A stretch of DNA of 64,000 nt from Eulemur rufifrons (lineage: Eukaryota > Chordata > Mammalia > Primates > Lemuridae), in the NCBI RefSeq assembly GCF_041146395.1, contig NC_090990.1, positions 48,963,501 through 49,027,500 of the forward strand, in the 5' to 3' direction. The notes under the pieces are model-generated. The model did not search any database, was not told the origin of the DNA, and worked only from the letters and a program-made list of their open reading frames with translations. Of the stretch, positions 11,870 through 22,664 are shown in pieces; within the stretch, counting starts at the first letter, position 1; the number at the start of each line of letters is the position of its first letter. Position numbers and translations under genes: made by a program.

Positions 11870-13090
11870 TTTTTTGCAGAGAAATAGGTATAGCATAAAA
11901 TCTTTTTAGATTACATTACAATTTTTGTTTCTATTGCACATTCTCTTATGTCAAGGGAATTTCAGGTTAAATACCAGCTCTGTCTAGTTAATGTCAAAAT
12001 TGGGTTGAAGTAGAATAGGTGAGGAGAGGTTGAAAATTTGTTGTAAGTGGAAGAGTATGAATAAAGTTAACTGCAATTAAAACCACTTAACCTGTAGTTA
12101 CATTTCCCAAACCCAAGTGACAGCCTTAAAACCGACCACTGAATTATGGAAACTGAACTGAAAAGGGCCTTGGTTCATTGCATCAATCAAAGTACTTTTC
12201 TTTTCCCATTTTGGGTGCACTGATCTCCCTGTATTCCCTAGTGTTGGTGGGAAAACTTGGTCAAAAAGGATAATTACTTTTTTATTTAGTTGCATGCTCT
12301 TCAAAAGGCAACAGCAAGTATTCATTAATTTCCATCTGATGGAGCTGAACTTTTTTTGTGGCTAAACAATTGAAACAGGAAATGACCCAAGATACAGTTT
12401 CCATGACACCCTGTCACTTGGATCCAGTTTTCCAGAAGATGAAAGACTAAAGCCGGCTTTTGATAGTGAGTAACTAATTGGACTGGCTGATAGTGGGAGT
12501 TTTTTAATGTGAAAAATAAAGGAGAAAAAACTGGAACAGCTGTGTTTTGGTACAGTTGTCTAATCCCCAGATAAAACACTCCAAGGACATTGAAATTGAA
12601 TAGTGCCTTTAGTTAAGGAGAATAATCTGAAATCTGTCAAAGCACTGGTTTACTTTAGAGAAAATACAGAATATGTTTATGTGGAAAAGCAAAAAAAAAA
12701 AAAATTTTACAGAGCCAAAATACTAAATGATGCCTTTTAGGAATCATCTTTGTTCATACAAATTATGGTTTCATATTTTTAAGATGTACTGTTACATGCA
12801 AATAGAGACAACTTGCTAGATTACTTTTTCAGCTTACATTGTAAAATATGTTTCTGTGTAGCATGATGGGTAGAGCTGATAAGTTTTATTGGAACAATCA
12901 AAAATATCTGTAGCTTATGTTATACAAATTGAGATATTCAGTTAAATATGTTTTTATTTACCAGTTCCCTCATACACACATAAATTTAGGCTTCAATTGT
13001 CCACATTGTGTAGAGCTTCTCTAGGGAATTAAATGTGAATAAGCCAGGGATTTGTTAGACTAATAGATAAAATTCCTGTATACTATTGGG
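11870..13090. other. Unique AT-rich non-coding DNA
   Basis: No gene or assignable repeat seen, apart from short A tracts near 12690. Confidence 0.55.
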
Positions 13091-13094
13091 AAGA

Positions 13095-13215
13095 TCATTG
13101 ATTTATGCTCTAATTCTAACCCTTGCCAGCTATCAGACAGTGACCTCAACCTCTCTGGGACTCTGTTTCCCTTTCTCTTGTAAATGAAGAGGTTGGAGGT
13201 AGTCCGTATAGCTCT
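13095..13215 (+). mobile_element. MIR SINE fragment
   Basis: GCCAGCTATCAGACAGTGAC, then CTCAACCTCTCTGGGACTCT, match the sense MIR core. Confidence 0.65.
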
Positions 13216-13523
13216 GTCATTCTGTGCACTTTTGCAATGTAGGCCAAGATTTGACAACTTCTATATACAGGTAACACCAATGAGCACAACAGAAATACAT
13301 ACTAAAAGGTTAATAATTTTTAAATGGAGAAAATACCTATTTTACTTAAAAGACAGGCAAAATCCTATCACTGGAAACTAATGGTATACATTTGAACTGT
13401 GCTTCCTTTCTTGAATCTTGAGGGACACGGTCTATTACTTAATGAATTTTCTAGTAATTCTCAACCTTCTCTTTTGAGTGTACCAGAATCCTATCTCTGT
13501 CAGTTTTCCATTTGTGGATTTAC

Positions 13524-13595
13524 CTGTTGGGTTTAATTCTTCCATTTTGTATATAGGTGCCCCTCCTCTCCTCTCCTTGGTTTTACTTTGCTGTC
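13524..13595 (-). other. Splice-flanked open segment, - strand (weak exon candidate)
   Basis: Read on the - strand, a pyrimidine-rich tract ending TTTTTGCTTAG precedes 72 nt that end CCAACAG|GTAAAT. One frame is open through it (SKTKERRGG, then APIYKMEELNPT) and continues into both flanks. I recognise no protein, and the strand is opposite to the 58.4-kb candidate. Recorded only as a weak candidate. Confidence 0.15.
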
Positions 13596-13639
13596 CTAAG
13601 CAAAAAGGTAGAAACAAATGTTAACACTGAAATCCTATT

Positions 13640-13920
13640 TAGGAGGCAGAGTGTGATAGTGGAAACACAGACCTTGGCATAATCATGGGCAAATTACCTA
13701 TTAAATCTCCTCCTTTGCAAATTGTGCCTACCTTTGGGTGGCCTGCAAGTTCCCTGAATCCTGGGACCTTCTCTCCACCCTTTTGTAAAGCCAGCCACCT
13801 GGCACTGTGCCTGTCCCAGGGGAGACACTAATTAGAAGTTTGAAGGAATGGAGTGTGAAGACAAAGTGGAATGTACACAAGGAGTGCACAGTAGCTGTTC
13901 AATAAATGATCGTAGTTCTT
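13640..13920 (+). mobile_element. MIR-like fragments
   Basis: GAGGCAGAGTGTGATAGTGG resembles the MIR 5' head; later GGCACTGTGCCTGTCCCAGG and TGTTCAATAAATGATCGTAG resemble its 3' end, with unrelated-looking sequence between. Confidence 0.45.
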
Positions 13921-14439
13921 ATTCATAGTTTCATTTGCATTAACTGATATTTTAGGATACTGTTGGTCTGAAAAAGCAAACCTTGAGACCAAGACTTGTA
14001 AATTTTTTTTCTGGAAAAAAAAAGGTGTTTTTGCCCATCCAGAAGAGCATTTCCTTTCTGGCTGTAGGTCAGATTTCTTCTAAACCTGCTTCTCACTTGG
14101 TGTGAAACTTTTTATTACACTACCACTCGGTTTTTAAGCTCTGGATGCTCATGCAAGAATTGCTGTTGTCTTCTTAAGACATGCAGGGGGAAAGGGACAA
14201 GGTAGAGGAATCCCAGTCAAAAGCCATTGGGAACCTGGGGGCTGGTACCTGCTCAGCCTGGAGAGCCATCGTCACTACTGACTGTCAGGGTGACTGTCTC
14301 GTTATTCCTCACCTGGCAACTATGAATATTCAGCGTGGTCTGGAGGGAAGGGTATGGGAGGATTCCCTCCTGCTGCACCCTTAGTGGGCGCCACAGAAAC
14401 TCGGCTTTCTGGGCCTCCGAAAAGGCTCTCAGCTCAGTA

Positions 14440-14930
14440 ACCTGACCAGCTGCCTAACATCGTGGTCTGCTTGAAGGGTCCTCGCCGCCCCCGGGCCGCG
14501 CCCTGCTGGCCCTCCCCCTCCCTGCCACGCCCTGTGCCTGCTGTTTTACCCCGCGCCACCCCAGAGGGGCGCTCCTAGTTCCCGCCGCCCCTCCGGCAGG
14601 ACGCACGCGGACCGCCGCCCGTCTGCTCTTGGCCGCGCCCTCCCCTTCCCCGCGGCCTCTCTCCCCGGCCCGAAGCTTCCCCGCTGGCCGCCGCCGCGGC
14701 TCCGCAGCCGCAGTTGCAGCCCTTTGTTCCCCGCTAGCGCCTAGTCCCTCCCTGCCAGCCACCCCTGCACTCCCTGCCATCCCGCTCCTTTCTTCCCTCC
14801 GCCTATGCCCTTTGTCTAACTGGTGGACACCTCGCCTGCCAGGGGCTGCCCCTCTTCTGCCACCTCCGCATCCCTTCCTTCCACTCCTACCTGTTTTGGC
14901 CTGCGTTTTATATTTCCCAACCAAGGTTAC
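14440..14930. promoter_or_regulatory. CpG island, probable promoter / first-exon region
   Basis: This is the only block in the window rich in both G+C and CpG, densest at about 14480-14740. It contains several GC-box (Sp1-type) CCGCCC cores, for example near 14484 and in 14583-14620, CGCG-rich stretches, and no TATA box. Flanking DNA is AT-rich and CpG-poor. In mammals this is typical of a housekeeping or developmental gene promoter. Long open frames run through it on both strands (14629-15027 +, proline-rich; 14454-14924 -, Arg/Gly/Ala-rich), as expected when GC-rich DNA lacks stop codons, so I do not call either a gene. Direction is not fixed by sequence alone. The + strand exon candidate at 58.4 kb favours + strand transcription. 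A possible - strand donor (CAG|GTAGGAG near 14890) leaves antisense transcription open. Confidence 0.72.
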
Positions 14931-14963
14931 TGAAATGGTATCAAAAAACAGGCTCTATTCAAG

Positions 14964-15000
14964 ATGCGGGGTCGGGGGGGGGGGGGGTCGGGGAGGGTGG
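14964..15000 (+). repeat. G-run with G-quadruplex potential at edge of CpG island
   Basis: A GGGG-TC-(G)13-TC-GGGG-A-GGG pattern lies just downstream of the CpG island. Four or more G-runs with short loops could fold as a G-quadruplex on the + strand. The long mononucleotide run is also prone to length polymorphism and sequencing error. Confidence 0.7.
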
Positions 15001-15159
15001 CCCACGCAAAACATGATGGTGCATTGAGGCACTGCCCAGTCATTGCAGTCTTCTACTGGTTTGTCATTTCATGCACTCTTGTTAAGTGCCAGGTGCTAGC
15101 AAGGCCGAACAGGACCTGCCGAAGGGCTTCACATGTCAGACTGGACTGCCTGCCACCTG

Positions 15160-15270
15160 CCACGCATTCATTTAACTTTTAATAAGCTCTGGCACTGTAC
15201 TTGGCATTTTGCTGGGCCCTGGGAATCAAAAAATTCAGAGGCAAAGTTCTTCAGGGATACTGACAAGTAA
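15160..15270 (-). mobile_element. Old interspersed repeat fragment (MIR/L2-like)
   Basis: ATTCATTTAAC, then GGCACTGTACTTGGCATTTT and GGGCCCTGGGAATCAAAAAA, follow the widespread mammalian pattern for a tract around 'last-size-counter' old repeats. Family unassigned. Confidence 0.4.
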
Positions 15271-15284
15271 TACAATGATCATTT

Positions 15285-15575
15285 ATTGAGCACTAGCTAA
15301 GTGCTGAATACTCTTACCTGCATTATTCTATGTCATCTGCACAATCACCCCCAAAAAGAGCAGTAAACTCTCATATGGTATTGAATGTTTACTATGTGTC
15401 AGGCTGTGTTCTAAACAGTTTGTGTGTGTGAATTTGTTTAAACTTCCCAACCACCAATGAGATAAGTACTGTTATTATTTTAATATAGAGGAGGACATGG
15501 AGGGACAGAGATGAAATGACTTTAGAGCCCCATGCTAATGACAGCAGAGCCAGGAGTCAAAACCAGGTTCGGTGG
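15285..15575 (-). mobile_element. Two MIR fragments in tandem (antisense)
   Basis: Two successive antisense MIR starts are seen, ATTTATTGAGCACTAGCTAA and TTTACTATGTGTCAGGCTGT. The second continues through GATAAGTACTGTTATTATTT to GAGCCAGGAGTCAAAACCAG. Confidence 0.7.
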
Positions 15576-15959
15576 GTAGAATGGGAGGAAGTGTTTTTTC
15601 CTAGGAGTGGGGTAGATGCATCAAGGAAGATTCAGGAGGTGACCCTTATGCTGAGTATCTGGTGGATCTTGTGTATCATGGTTTTGTTCTTGCCCATTTC
15701 ATACTGTGATTGTTTATAGAAGATGTTCAAAGGGTACCTAGAAAATTGTCTTAAATAGGGGTAAAGCTGCTTAGTATTTTGGCTTGAATTTTCCTGAATA
15801 AATACTTCAAATTGCCTCTTCTTTGTTCAAGTAGCTCCCCGCATTAAAGCATGTTTTTTGGAGCAATTAGGAAAGTGCAGTTCTAAAGTGATTGAAAACC
15901 ATTGGTAGACAGGAGTTGAATTGGCTTTTCAGTGTTTTTTATTTGTTTGTTTTAGTGAC

Positions 15960-16065
15960 TGCTGTTAGGCAAGTATTTCAACTTACTCATCTGTAAAATG
16001 GGATTAATAATAACTCTATCATCTGTTCTTGTGAGATGTGAGTACTTTGAGGTCACAGGGAGAAA
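15960..16065 (+). mobile_element. MIR SINE fragment
   Basis: CAACTTACTCATCTGTAAAA, then TGGGATTAATAATAACTC, match the sense MIR core. Confidence 0.65.
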
Positions 16066-16149
16066 GGTCTTGGAAGCTCATGACTTAAAAGTTAGTATGT
16101 TTTCATGCATCCTCTTTTGAAGGTTGTTCTTGATGGTGTTAGGATCAGA

Positions 16150-16360
16150 CCAGCACATAGACTCTGGGTTCACAGCTACCTCCACAGGAGGCTTGCCTCA
16201 TTTCCCTCGGCCATAAACGGTTCCTTTTACTCTACTCTGTGCCTCTGTTACACCAGACTTGCATTATGGTTAGTCATATCCACTTCTGCCTGCCCCACTA
16301 TATTATGCATTCCTTGGGGCCAGGGACTGGCCTACTTATCTTTGCTTTGTCATTGAGGTT
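16150..16360 (+). mobile_element. L2 LINE fragment
   Basis: A CTCTGTGCCTCTGTTACACC, CATTCCTTGGGGCCAGGGAC, TTTGCTTTGTCATTGAGG order matches the L2 3' end in sense orientation. Confidence 0.55.
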
Positions 16361-16734
16361 GAGACCACAGCCTATGCCAACTGAATTGAATTAATGAGCT
16401 GCCTGTTAATGTTCTGATGAAAGGTGATGTTTTTATGTTCTGTAGCTGTTCTTCACTCTCTGGTGCAGAAAAGGAACATCTTGTATAGACAGACTTGGAG
16501 CATAGGCTCTAAAGCCTCCTGGGAAGAAGCTGGGCAGGAAAATGGGGGAGCTAGAGTAGGAATCTGCTGACAGCCCAGGAGAATAGGGAATGTGGAAACT
16601 CAGGTTGAATTAGGAAGATGAGCCAGAAATAAGACAAGAATGGGCTTTCAGGAACTGAAAGTGAGACTGGAACTTGAGCTCCAGAGAGAAAATAACTGCT
16701 TTTTGATGTGTCAAAAATGTGATATTTAGAGGAA

Positions 16735-17130
16735 GGGAGCATACCTTTAAGAGTCAGAAGACTTGAGTTCAGATCCCCAGTCTGTGGTGGGACAAGTCAT
16801 TTATTGTTGGGGACTCCATGTCCTCACGTTTAAGGTAGGAAAAATAATGTGTTCCATCTCCTTCCTAACTTTTTTGTGGGAATTGCATAAGATCGCCTGT
16901 AGAAGTATTCTTGGTTTAGGTATAAAGCACTACACAAAAGCTGGTGTGAATGTGAGTGAGAGTGAGCTTCCTGTAGAAGAGATAGCACTGGATTTAGACC
17001 TGGAGGATTTGAGAGCATGTGGTCTTTCTTGTGACCTTGGATTAGCAAATTAATCTCTTCAAGCCTCAGTGTTCTCAGGTGTAAAATGGGGATAATAATG
17101 CCTACTTTGCATGACGTGGACCTGCTAGGC
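16735..17130 (+). mobile_element. Two MIR fragments
   Basis: 16735-16935 has AGTCAGAAGACTTGAGTTCA, then GGGACAAGTCATTTATTG. 17015-17130 has CCTTGGATTAGCAAATTAAT, then GGTGTAAAATGGGGATAATA. Both are sense MIR. They explain the overlapping open frames here. Confidence 0.7.
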
Positions 17131-17134
17131 AAGG

Positions 17135-19310
17135 CATATATGAGTCGGGACTGTCCTGGAAAACTTGTTTCAGTGATTGACGTGAAACACCTGCTACTCT
17201 TACTTCGATGTATTCCTACCAAGTCCCTGAGATGTTCTCTTACTAAGCGCAGGAGGGCTAGGTAAGACGGAGGTGTGCCTCATTAGGAGAACCAGACTGT
17301 CCTGTTACTACACTCCCAGCTGACACCGATTTACCACCACAGGCTGTTTATTGCTCCTAAGCCTAAGACAACTTCTCCAGCCTGGGTAAGTTGCTTTCCT
17401 GGTTCATCTTTTTATCCTTGAAAAAGGCATCTTGCCCCTTTTTGCGTCTCTTGCCTTCCTCCCACCTTCTCAGGCTTCTTCTCCTTCTGTGATTGGCTGC
17501 TGCTCCCCTCCTCATCTTTGCTGCCCAGAAAACAAGCACAACGCAAAAAGGTCTTTTTTTCCTTTTAAGGCTTTTATTGCTAATTATATGAGAAAAAGCA
17601 ATAGGGCAACAGGACTCAAAATTTAATGAAGTTTGTACTCCCTTTCTCTGTTACCTTGTTCCTGACTATACGTATGGATGAAAAATGCTGTCTGCTTTTA
17701 TTTTCTGAGGCTTGGGGCTCATCATCTCTTTGAACCATCATTAGTGCAAGGCCCTGTAACATCCTCCACCTTGGCACCGTTCGTGCCTGTGGTACCCGCC
17801 CCTTGTAGCAAGTGTGGAGTTTTCATTTTTTAGAAATCTTCAGACTGGGTAATAACAAGTTCACTGGGCCCCAGCTCTGCCCAGGAGGGACTTAATTGCA
17901 AAGTAAATCCCAGTCCATAATAAGGAATTGTTGAAAGAACACCATCTTTAATCCTTTCTTTGGCTTCAGCCGCTTGTTATTAGAAAGGTAGATTTAAATC
18001 AACTAAAGATGAACAGCTTTAGTTCATTTATCTTTCTTGTCTTAAAAAAAATTGAGTAGGAAGGAAAAGGGTCTTAGGGTAAAACACTGAAGTTATTCAG
18101 TTATTTTATAAGGCTTTATTTTTCTTTGACCATGAAATCAGCCCTGGGGAGCTTTTTAAAGTAGAGAAGTTTTGTTAAATCTCCAAGGACAGAAGAAAAA
18201 CACTACAACATTATATATAAATGTAAAGTGAAAACTATTGGTTGGATTTTATGACAATATATTTTTTAAATAATGTATTACACCTGTCTTAGTGATATTT
18301 GCATCCCTTCTCAGTTTATTAATAATGAGAGATATTAATTGAAGACATTCAGCAACAGCTTCTCAAACAAATAAAAGAGTACATCTAAGAGGATATATTT
18401 TGTCTTGTACAACTACTGTTAAGATTTTTCAGTTCAGAATTAGGAAGAAATAATAGGTTTCGGAAAAATACATTTTCTAAATGCTGAAAAACTGACAACC
18501 CAGATAGTACACACCATACATACGCATCATGTTTATGACAGAATAGTGAAGAGAGATTGCAACATTCATATAAAATCTATATTTAGGGTGACCTAGGGTG
18601 CTGGTCAAAACTGCTTTTTCAGGAGGTTTTTACTGGGAGTCTTGGATGGAGTCTCCGTGTTAACTCTTGACCAGCTGTGGGAAATCTGAGCAAATCAGTA
18701 TCTTCTCTTGACAATAAAAAGGTGGGTGGGTGGGGCTCTCAGTAGAATCGCTGCAACAGGGTAACAACGAAGATTCAGTGCATCTTTGGACATTTATTGA
18801 TGTTTGGGCTGCCCTGCATCTTCGGCCCCCTTTTGGCCCCAGGAGCCTGTGTGAGCCGGGGGGAGGGCAGGTGACCCTCCGGCCCTATGAGAGCTGGGGT
18901 GGTGGGTGTGTTACCTACACTAGGCCGTCAGAGCCTGTTACCTGGGACTTTGAGTGTACAGGCAGCAGTAGTAATGGGACAATGATTTTAAGGTTATGGA
19001 GAAAGAAGAGATTCCAGTGACTGAACACCCAGCTGTCCACAGTGGCCTTTTATAGAGGCTGTTTCAGTGACTTGATCTAGGCATTGTTCTCAGCCACCTA
19101 ACCTTGCTAAGTTTCTGCCTCTTGTTGTATTTCTAATGTCTTTCTAATAAGTCCTTTTTCTGATTAAGTTAATTTCTGTCTTGATATATTGCTTTTCAAG
19201 TCATCATCCAGGCCTGCACAATTTTGAACCTGTTAAAACCAGAAATTTCCAGAGAGGTTGGCTGGCTGGGTCCAAGATTCAGATAATGCTCAGTGCCCTT
19301 GTAAACCTCC
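17135..19310. other. Unique non-coding DNA
   Basis: No supported gene. The + frame at 18730-19020 (GC-richer, 96 codons) starts at GTG, not ATG, and shows no recognisable domain. A GTGGGTGGGTGGGG run lies at 18722-18734. A strong donor-like GG|GTAAGT at 17384 has no convincing exon before it. Confidence 0.5.
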
Positions 19311-19313
19311 TGT

Positions 19314-19522
19314 GAGGGGGTGGGCAAGCTGTGGCCTTAAGGCAAAACGTGGCCTTCTAGGTCCTTTTGACTAGTGTGGTTTTTTGACCGGATCCAAATT
19401 TACAGAACAAATCCTTTATTAAAAGGGGTGCAGCCAGAGAAAGATGAAGCTTTTCTTGCCTCATTTGGTGCTTAAAAAAGAATAATCTTGAAATCAGAAG
19501 GCCGCAGGTTCCCCACCCCTTG
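19314..19522. mobile_element. hAT-like MITE, about 209 bp, with terminal inverted repeats
   Basis: The left 23 bp (GAGGGGGTGGGCAAGCTGTG, then GCC) and the reverse complement of the right 23 bp (CAAGGGGTGGGGAACCTGCG, then GCC) match at 18 of 23 positions. The centre (ACAGAACAAATCCTTTATTA) is near a weak dyad. This is a short non-coding DNA transposon. No matching 8-bp target duplication is visible. Confidence 0.75.
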
Positions 19523-20033
19523 AATGGTTCTGGTCCTTGCAGTGGGGAGTGTATTTCCCTTTTGCCTATATCTATGTGGCAGGTAAAATACCTTTTAGAT
19601 AATAGATATTTTGGGACTTGTTTTTTCTTTATGTATACCTAGGATCTCTGTAGGCAATATAGGACATTAAAGCAGACAGAATTATGACATGTAGCAGGTT
19701 TGCAAATAAAGGAGACTAATCATACTTCTGCTATAGGGCAGACATTGTACTTTACTCTGGTTTTTTTCTTATTAAATGTTACTTTATCTTATTTTATAGA
19801 TGAGAGAATCCTTATACGAGGAAGTGTTAATACCTAGTTTCAGTATCGATTAGCTATCATGTGGGAGATTGAGCTTTCACATCCCTGGCTCTTTCCATTA
19901 TAGTATTCTAGGATTGTGGGAAAATAAAGAAGGAAGTGGAAGAAAGACCAGAGAAATGAGAAGAGGTTTCCCAGGAAAATAACCAACCATCAGCTTCCAG
20001 AGATGGGTTGTTGGGAAATCAAGAGTTCAGAGA

Positions 20034-20359
20034 GGCCGGGTGTAATCTTAGCACTCTGGGAGGCCGAGGCGGGAGGATTGCTCGAGGTCAGGAGTTCGAG
20101 ACCAGCCTGAGCAAGAGTGAGACCCCCATCTCTACTAAAAATAGAAAGAAATTGTATGGACAACTAAAAATATATATAGAAAAAATTAGCCGGGCATGGT
20201 GGCACATGCCTGTAGTCCCAGCTACTCAGGAGGCTGAGGCAGGAGGATAGCTTGAGCCCAGGAGTTTGAGGTTGCTGTGAGCCAGGCTGATCCCACGGCA
20301 CTCTAGCCTGGGCAACAGAGCAGGACTCTGTCTCAAAAAAAAAAAAAAAAAAAGAAATA
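20034..20359 (+). mobile_element. Alu SINE, strepsirrhine type, with deleted box A
   Basis: Lemur-type body with GTATGGACAACTAAAAATAT linker and GGTTGCTGTGAGCCAGGCTG right arm, flanked by 11-bp target duplications AAGAGTTCAGA at 20021-20031 and 20360-20370. The start reads GGCCGGGTGTAATCTTAGC, so about 17 nt including the GCGGTGGCTCACGCC segment (Pol III box A) are missing. The short + and - frames over it are repeat-derived. Confidence 0.93.
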
Positions 20360-20649
20360 AAGAGTTCAGACAAAGAATCATCAAATTGGGAGATTGGAAT
20401 GGACCTTAAAGGAATAAAGCTCACCACCCTCTCCAGCTGCTCACTCCTGCAACAACCCCAAGCGGTTACACAGCCTCTTCCTGCAACAGTGATGAGGGGG
20501 AGGGGAAATGTCTTACTTCAGAAGATGGTCTGTTCCATCCCTGTTCAGCTCTGACCATAAGGATATTATTCCCTGTGAACCCCAGAGTTTCCTTTGGCTC
20601 TGAGTTCACAAAACAGTAATTAACACTTCGGTAAAGCTAGGCAGCAGAG

Positions 20650-20990
20650 GTGTTCTGAATCAGAGCTCTAGAATCAAATTGTCTTCATTAGAATTTGAAA
20701 CTGCCTACCTCTGCTTACCAGCTGTGGCCTTGGATAAGTCACATATCCTGTCTAAGCCCTGGTTTCCTCACGTGTACCGTAAATGGTGGCCACCTCACAG
20801 TGCTGTTATGAGAATCAAACTAGATAAAGCATTTGGCACAATTATTGGCACATAGTAAGACTTTTTTGAGGTTTATAAAGATTATATTTTTTTCCATAAC
20901 TCTATGAGGTAGAAATCATTAACTCCATTTTCCAGATCTTAGAAACCGAGGGACCTACTTGCCTGGTGGTCACAGAAAAAGCAAGTGGAA
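20650..20990. mobile_element. Sense MIR abutting an antisense MIR
   Basis: 20650-20865 is sense MIR (GGCCTTGGATAAGTCACATA, then CACAGTGCTGTTATGAGAAT). 20868-20990 is antisense (AACTCTATGAGGTAGAAATC, then AACTCCATTTTCCAGATC). The head-to-head order is probably two independent insertions. Confidence 0.7.
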
Positions 20991-20994
20991 GCCC

Positions 20995-21750
20995 TGGGGG
21001 TTCAAGGGCAGACAATTAGACTTCCGCTCTTTCCGTTTTAGCACTTCCCTGTGCTCCTCTACTTTGAGTGGAAAGAGGCTACCGCAGGCCAACTGGAGTA
21101 ACCAACACAAAATAAAACAGTCTGCAGGTGTGGCTAGGGACACACATCCCTGCCAACAGCGGGCTAAACTCAACACTTGCACACTTCAAGTTGCTGTACC
21201 TTCCCCTTGTTTTTCCCCTAAAGAAGAATTTCCATTTGAAATTGTTATTTCAGTCATTTGTAATCTCTGCTCACCAGTACATGGGTTAGGTGTCACTTCA
21301 AGTATTTGTTTTGAATAGCTGATATGAAAGTCTTCTTGGGGAGAACTTTGTTTTTCAGTGTATACACGTGATAAACTTGACATAAGATGTGGTTAAGTTT
21401 TTTCCCCCCCATCATTTAAGTGTCCTCCGGAATCTTTCATGATCAGGCCATACTATGTACTTTACAAAAGATAAGATATACTTTATGTTAGCTTAATGTT
21501 AATCGCTGGCCTGTGGACATTCTTATACAAGTTCATGCCAAACAGAGGCACAGATTTCCATCTTTAACATATTCTGTTTTTAATTTCCCATTTCTGTTGT
21601 CAGGTTCTGAGAGCCTGCCACCAGAGTTCAATTCTTGATTCTATTGCAAGCTAGTTTACCCTTGAGTAAATCATTTAACTTCTGGCCAGAGATTATACAC
21701 CTGCATATTTCTTGCAATATTTCATGGTCTGTCTTACCATTCTAAGGCTG
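20995..21750. other. Unique non-coding DNA
   Basis: Opposed short frames at 20959-21383 show no domain. A C-run (TTTTCCCCCCC) lies near 21405. No gene seen. Confidence 0.5.
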
Positions 21751-21752
21751 AC

Positions 21753-22108
21753 TTTTTTGTTTGTTTGTTTGTTTTGTTTTGTTTTGTTTTTTGAGACAGA
21801 GTCTTGTTCTGTTGTGCCCAGGCTGAAGTGCTGTGGCATCAGCCTAGCTCACAGCAACCTCAAACTCCTGGGCTCAAGCGATCGATCCTCCTGCCTCAGC
21901 CTCCCCAGTAGCTGGGACTACAGACATGCACCACCACGCCTCGCTAATTTTTTCTATTTTTAGTTGCCTGGCTAATTTTTTCTATTTTTAGTAGAGACGG
22001 GGGTCTCCCTCTTGCTCAGGCTGGTCTCCAACTCCTGACCCCATACAATCCTCCCACCTCAGCTTCCTAGAGTGCTAGGATTACATGCAAGAGCCACTGT
22101 GCCCGGCC
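21753..22108 (-). mobile_element. Alu SINE, strepsirrhine type (antisense)
   Basis: Begins with the T-rich tail (TTTTTGTTTGTTTG repeats), reads GAGACAGAGTCTTGTTCTG, the lemur-type right arm CACAGCAACCTCAAACTCC, a linker with two CTAATTTTTTCTATTTTTAG units, and ends GCCCGGCC. The flanks share a degraded TAAGGCTG / TAAGGTAG match. Confidence 0.93.
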
Positions 22109-22114
22109 TGTAAG

Positions 22115-22310
22115 GTAGGTTTTCTCAACTTTTACACTAGTGGCATTTGGTGATGGTGGGGGTGAAGTGGGGGGTGGGAGCTGTCCTGTGCATTTTAGGA
22201 TATTTAGCACCTCTCTGGCCTCTACCCTCCTCCTCCTGAGTTGAGACAGCCAAAAATGTCAAATGTCCCCTGAGGGGCAAAATCACCCCCAGTTGAGAAA
22301 TACTGTTTTA
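22115..22310 (-). mobile_element. Old hAT-type MITE (MER-like)
   Basis: The reading TTTTCTCAACTTTTACACTA, CCTGTGCATTTTAGGATATT, ATGTCCCCTGAGGGGCAAAA, CCAGTTGAGAAATACTG matches in order a common mammalian MITE with CAGGGTTTCTCAACC-type ends. Confidence 0.65.
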
Positions 22311-22399
22311 AGGTGAAACACTTAAATATACGAAACACTTATATGTGAGTGAAAGGCTGGGTAAGCCAAAGAGTTATAAGAGAGCTACTAGATAAAATT

Positions 22400-22660
22400 G
22401 CGTATCTACTTAAAGCACGTAAAGCACTGTGCTAAGTGCTATGGAGGGAAGGGGGCGATAACCATGTGTTAGTGTCTATCCTTGCTTCCCGGCCGCTAAG
22501 GTGGGAGGAGGCGACTGCAAGGGAGAATTTGATACTTCCACAAGGTTCAGGAGATAGTTCAAAGACAAGGTGGCATTCAGCATTTGAGTTACACCTTAAA
22601 GGGAATAGTAGGACTCCAAGAAGGAACCAGTACTTAATGTCTAGTTTTTTGATAGATTAT
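22400..22660 (+). mobile_element. Old mammalian repeat fragment, family unassigned
   Basis: AGCACTGTGCTAAGTGCTAT, then a tract with GCATTTGAGTTACACCTTAA, follows the same order as the copies at 25930 and 42145. Too diverged to name. Confidence 0.4.
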
Positions 22661-22664
22661 TAGT

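Noticed and set aside
14454..14924. 156-codon open frame on - strand and 132-codon frame on + strand (14629-15027)
   Set aside because: Both lie in the CpG island, overlap on opposite strands, and show low-complexity Arg/Gly/Ala or Pro/Leu content caused by GC-rich DNA lacking stops.
16763..17222. 96- and 130-codon frames on opposite strands
   Set aside because: Lie across two MIR copies; no splice or domain support.
17340..17390. Possible small exon ending at GG|GTAAGT
   Set aside because: The donor is good, but the upstream acceptor is weak and the segment shows no convincing coding content.
18730..19020. 96-codon + frame in a GC-richer patch
   Set aside because: Starts at GTG rather than ATG, no splice sites, no recognisable domain.
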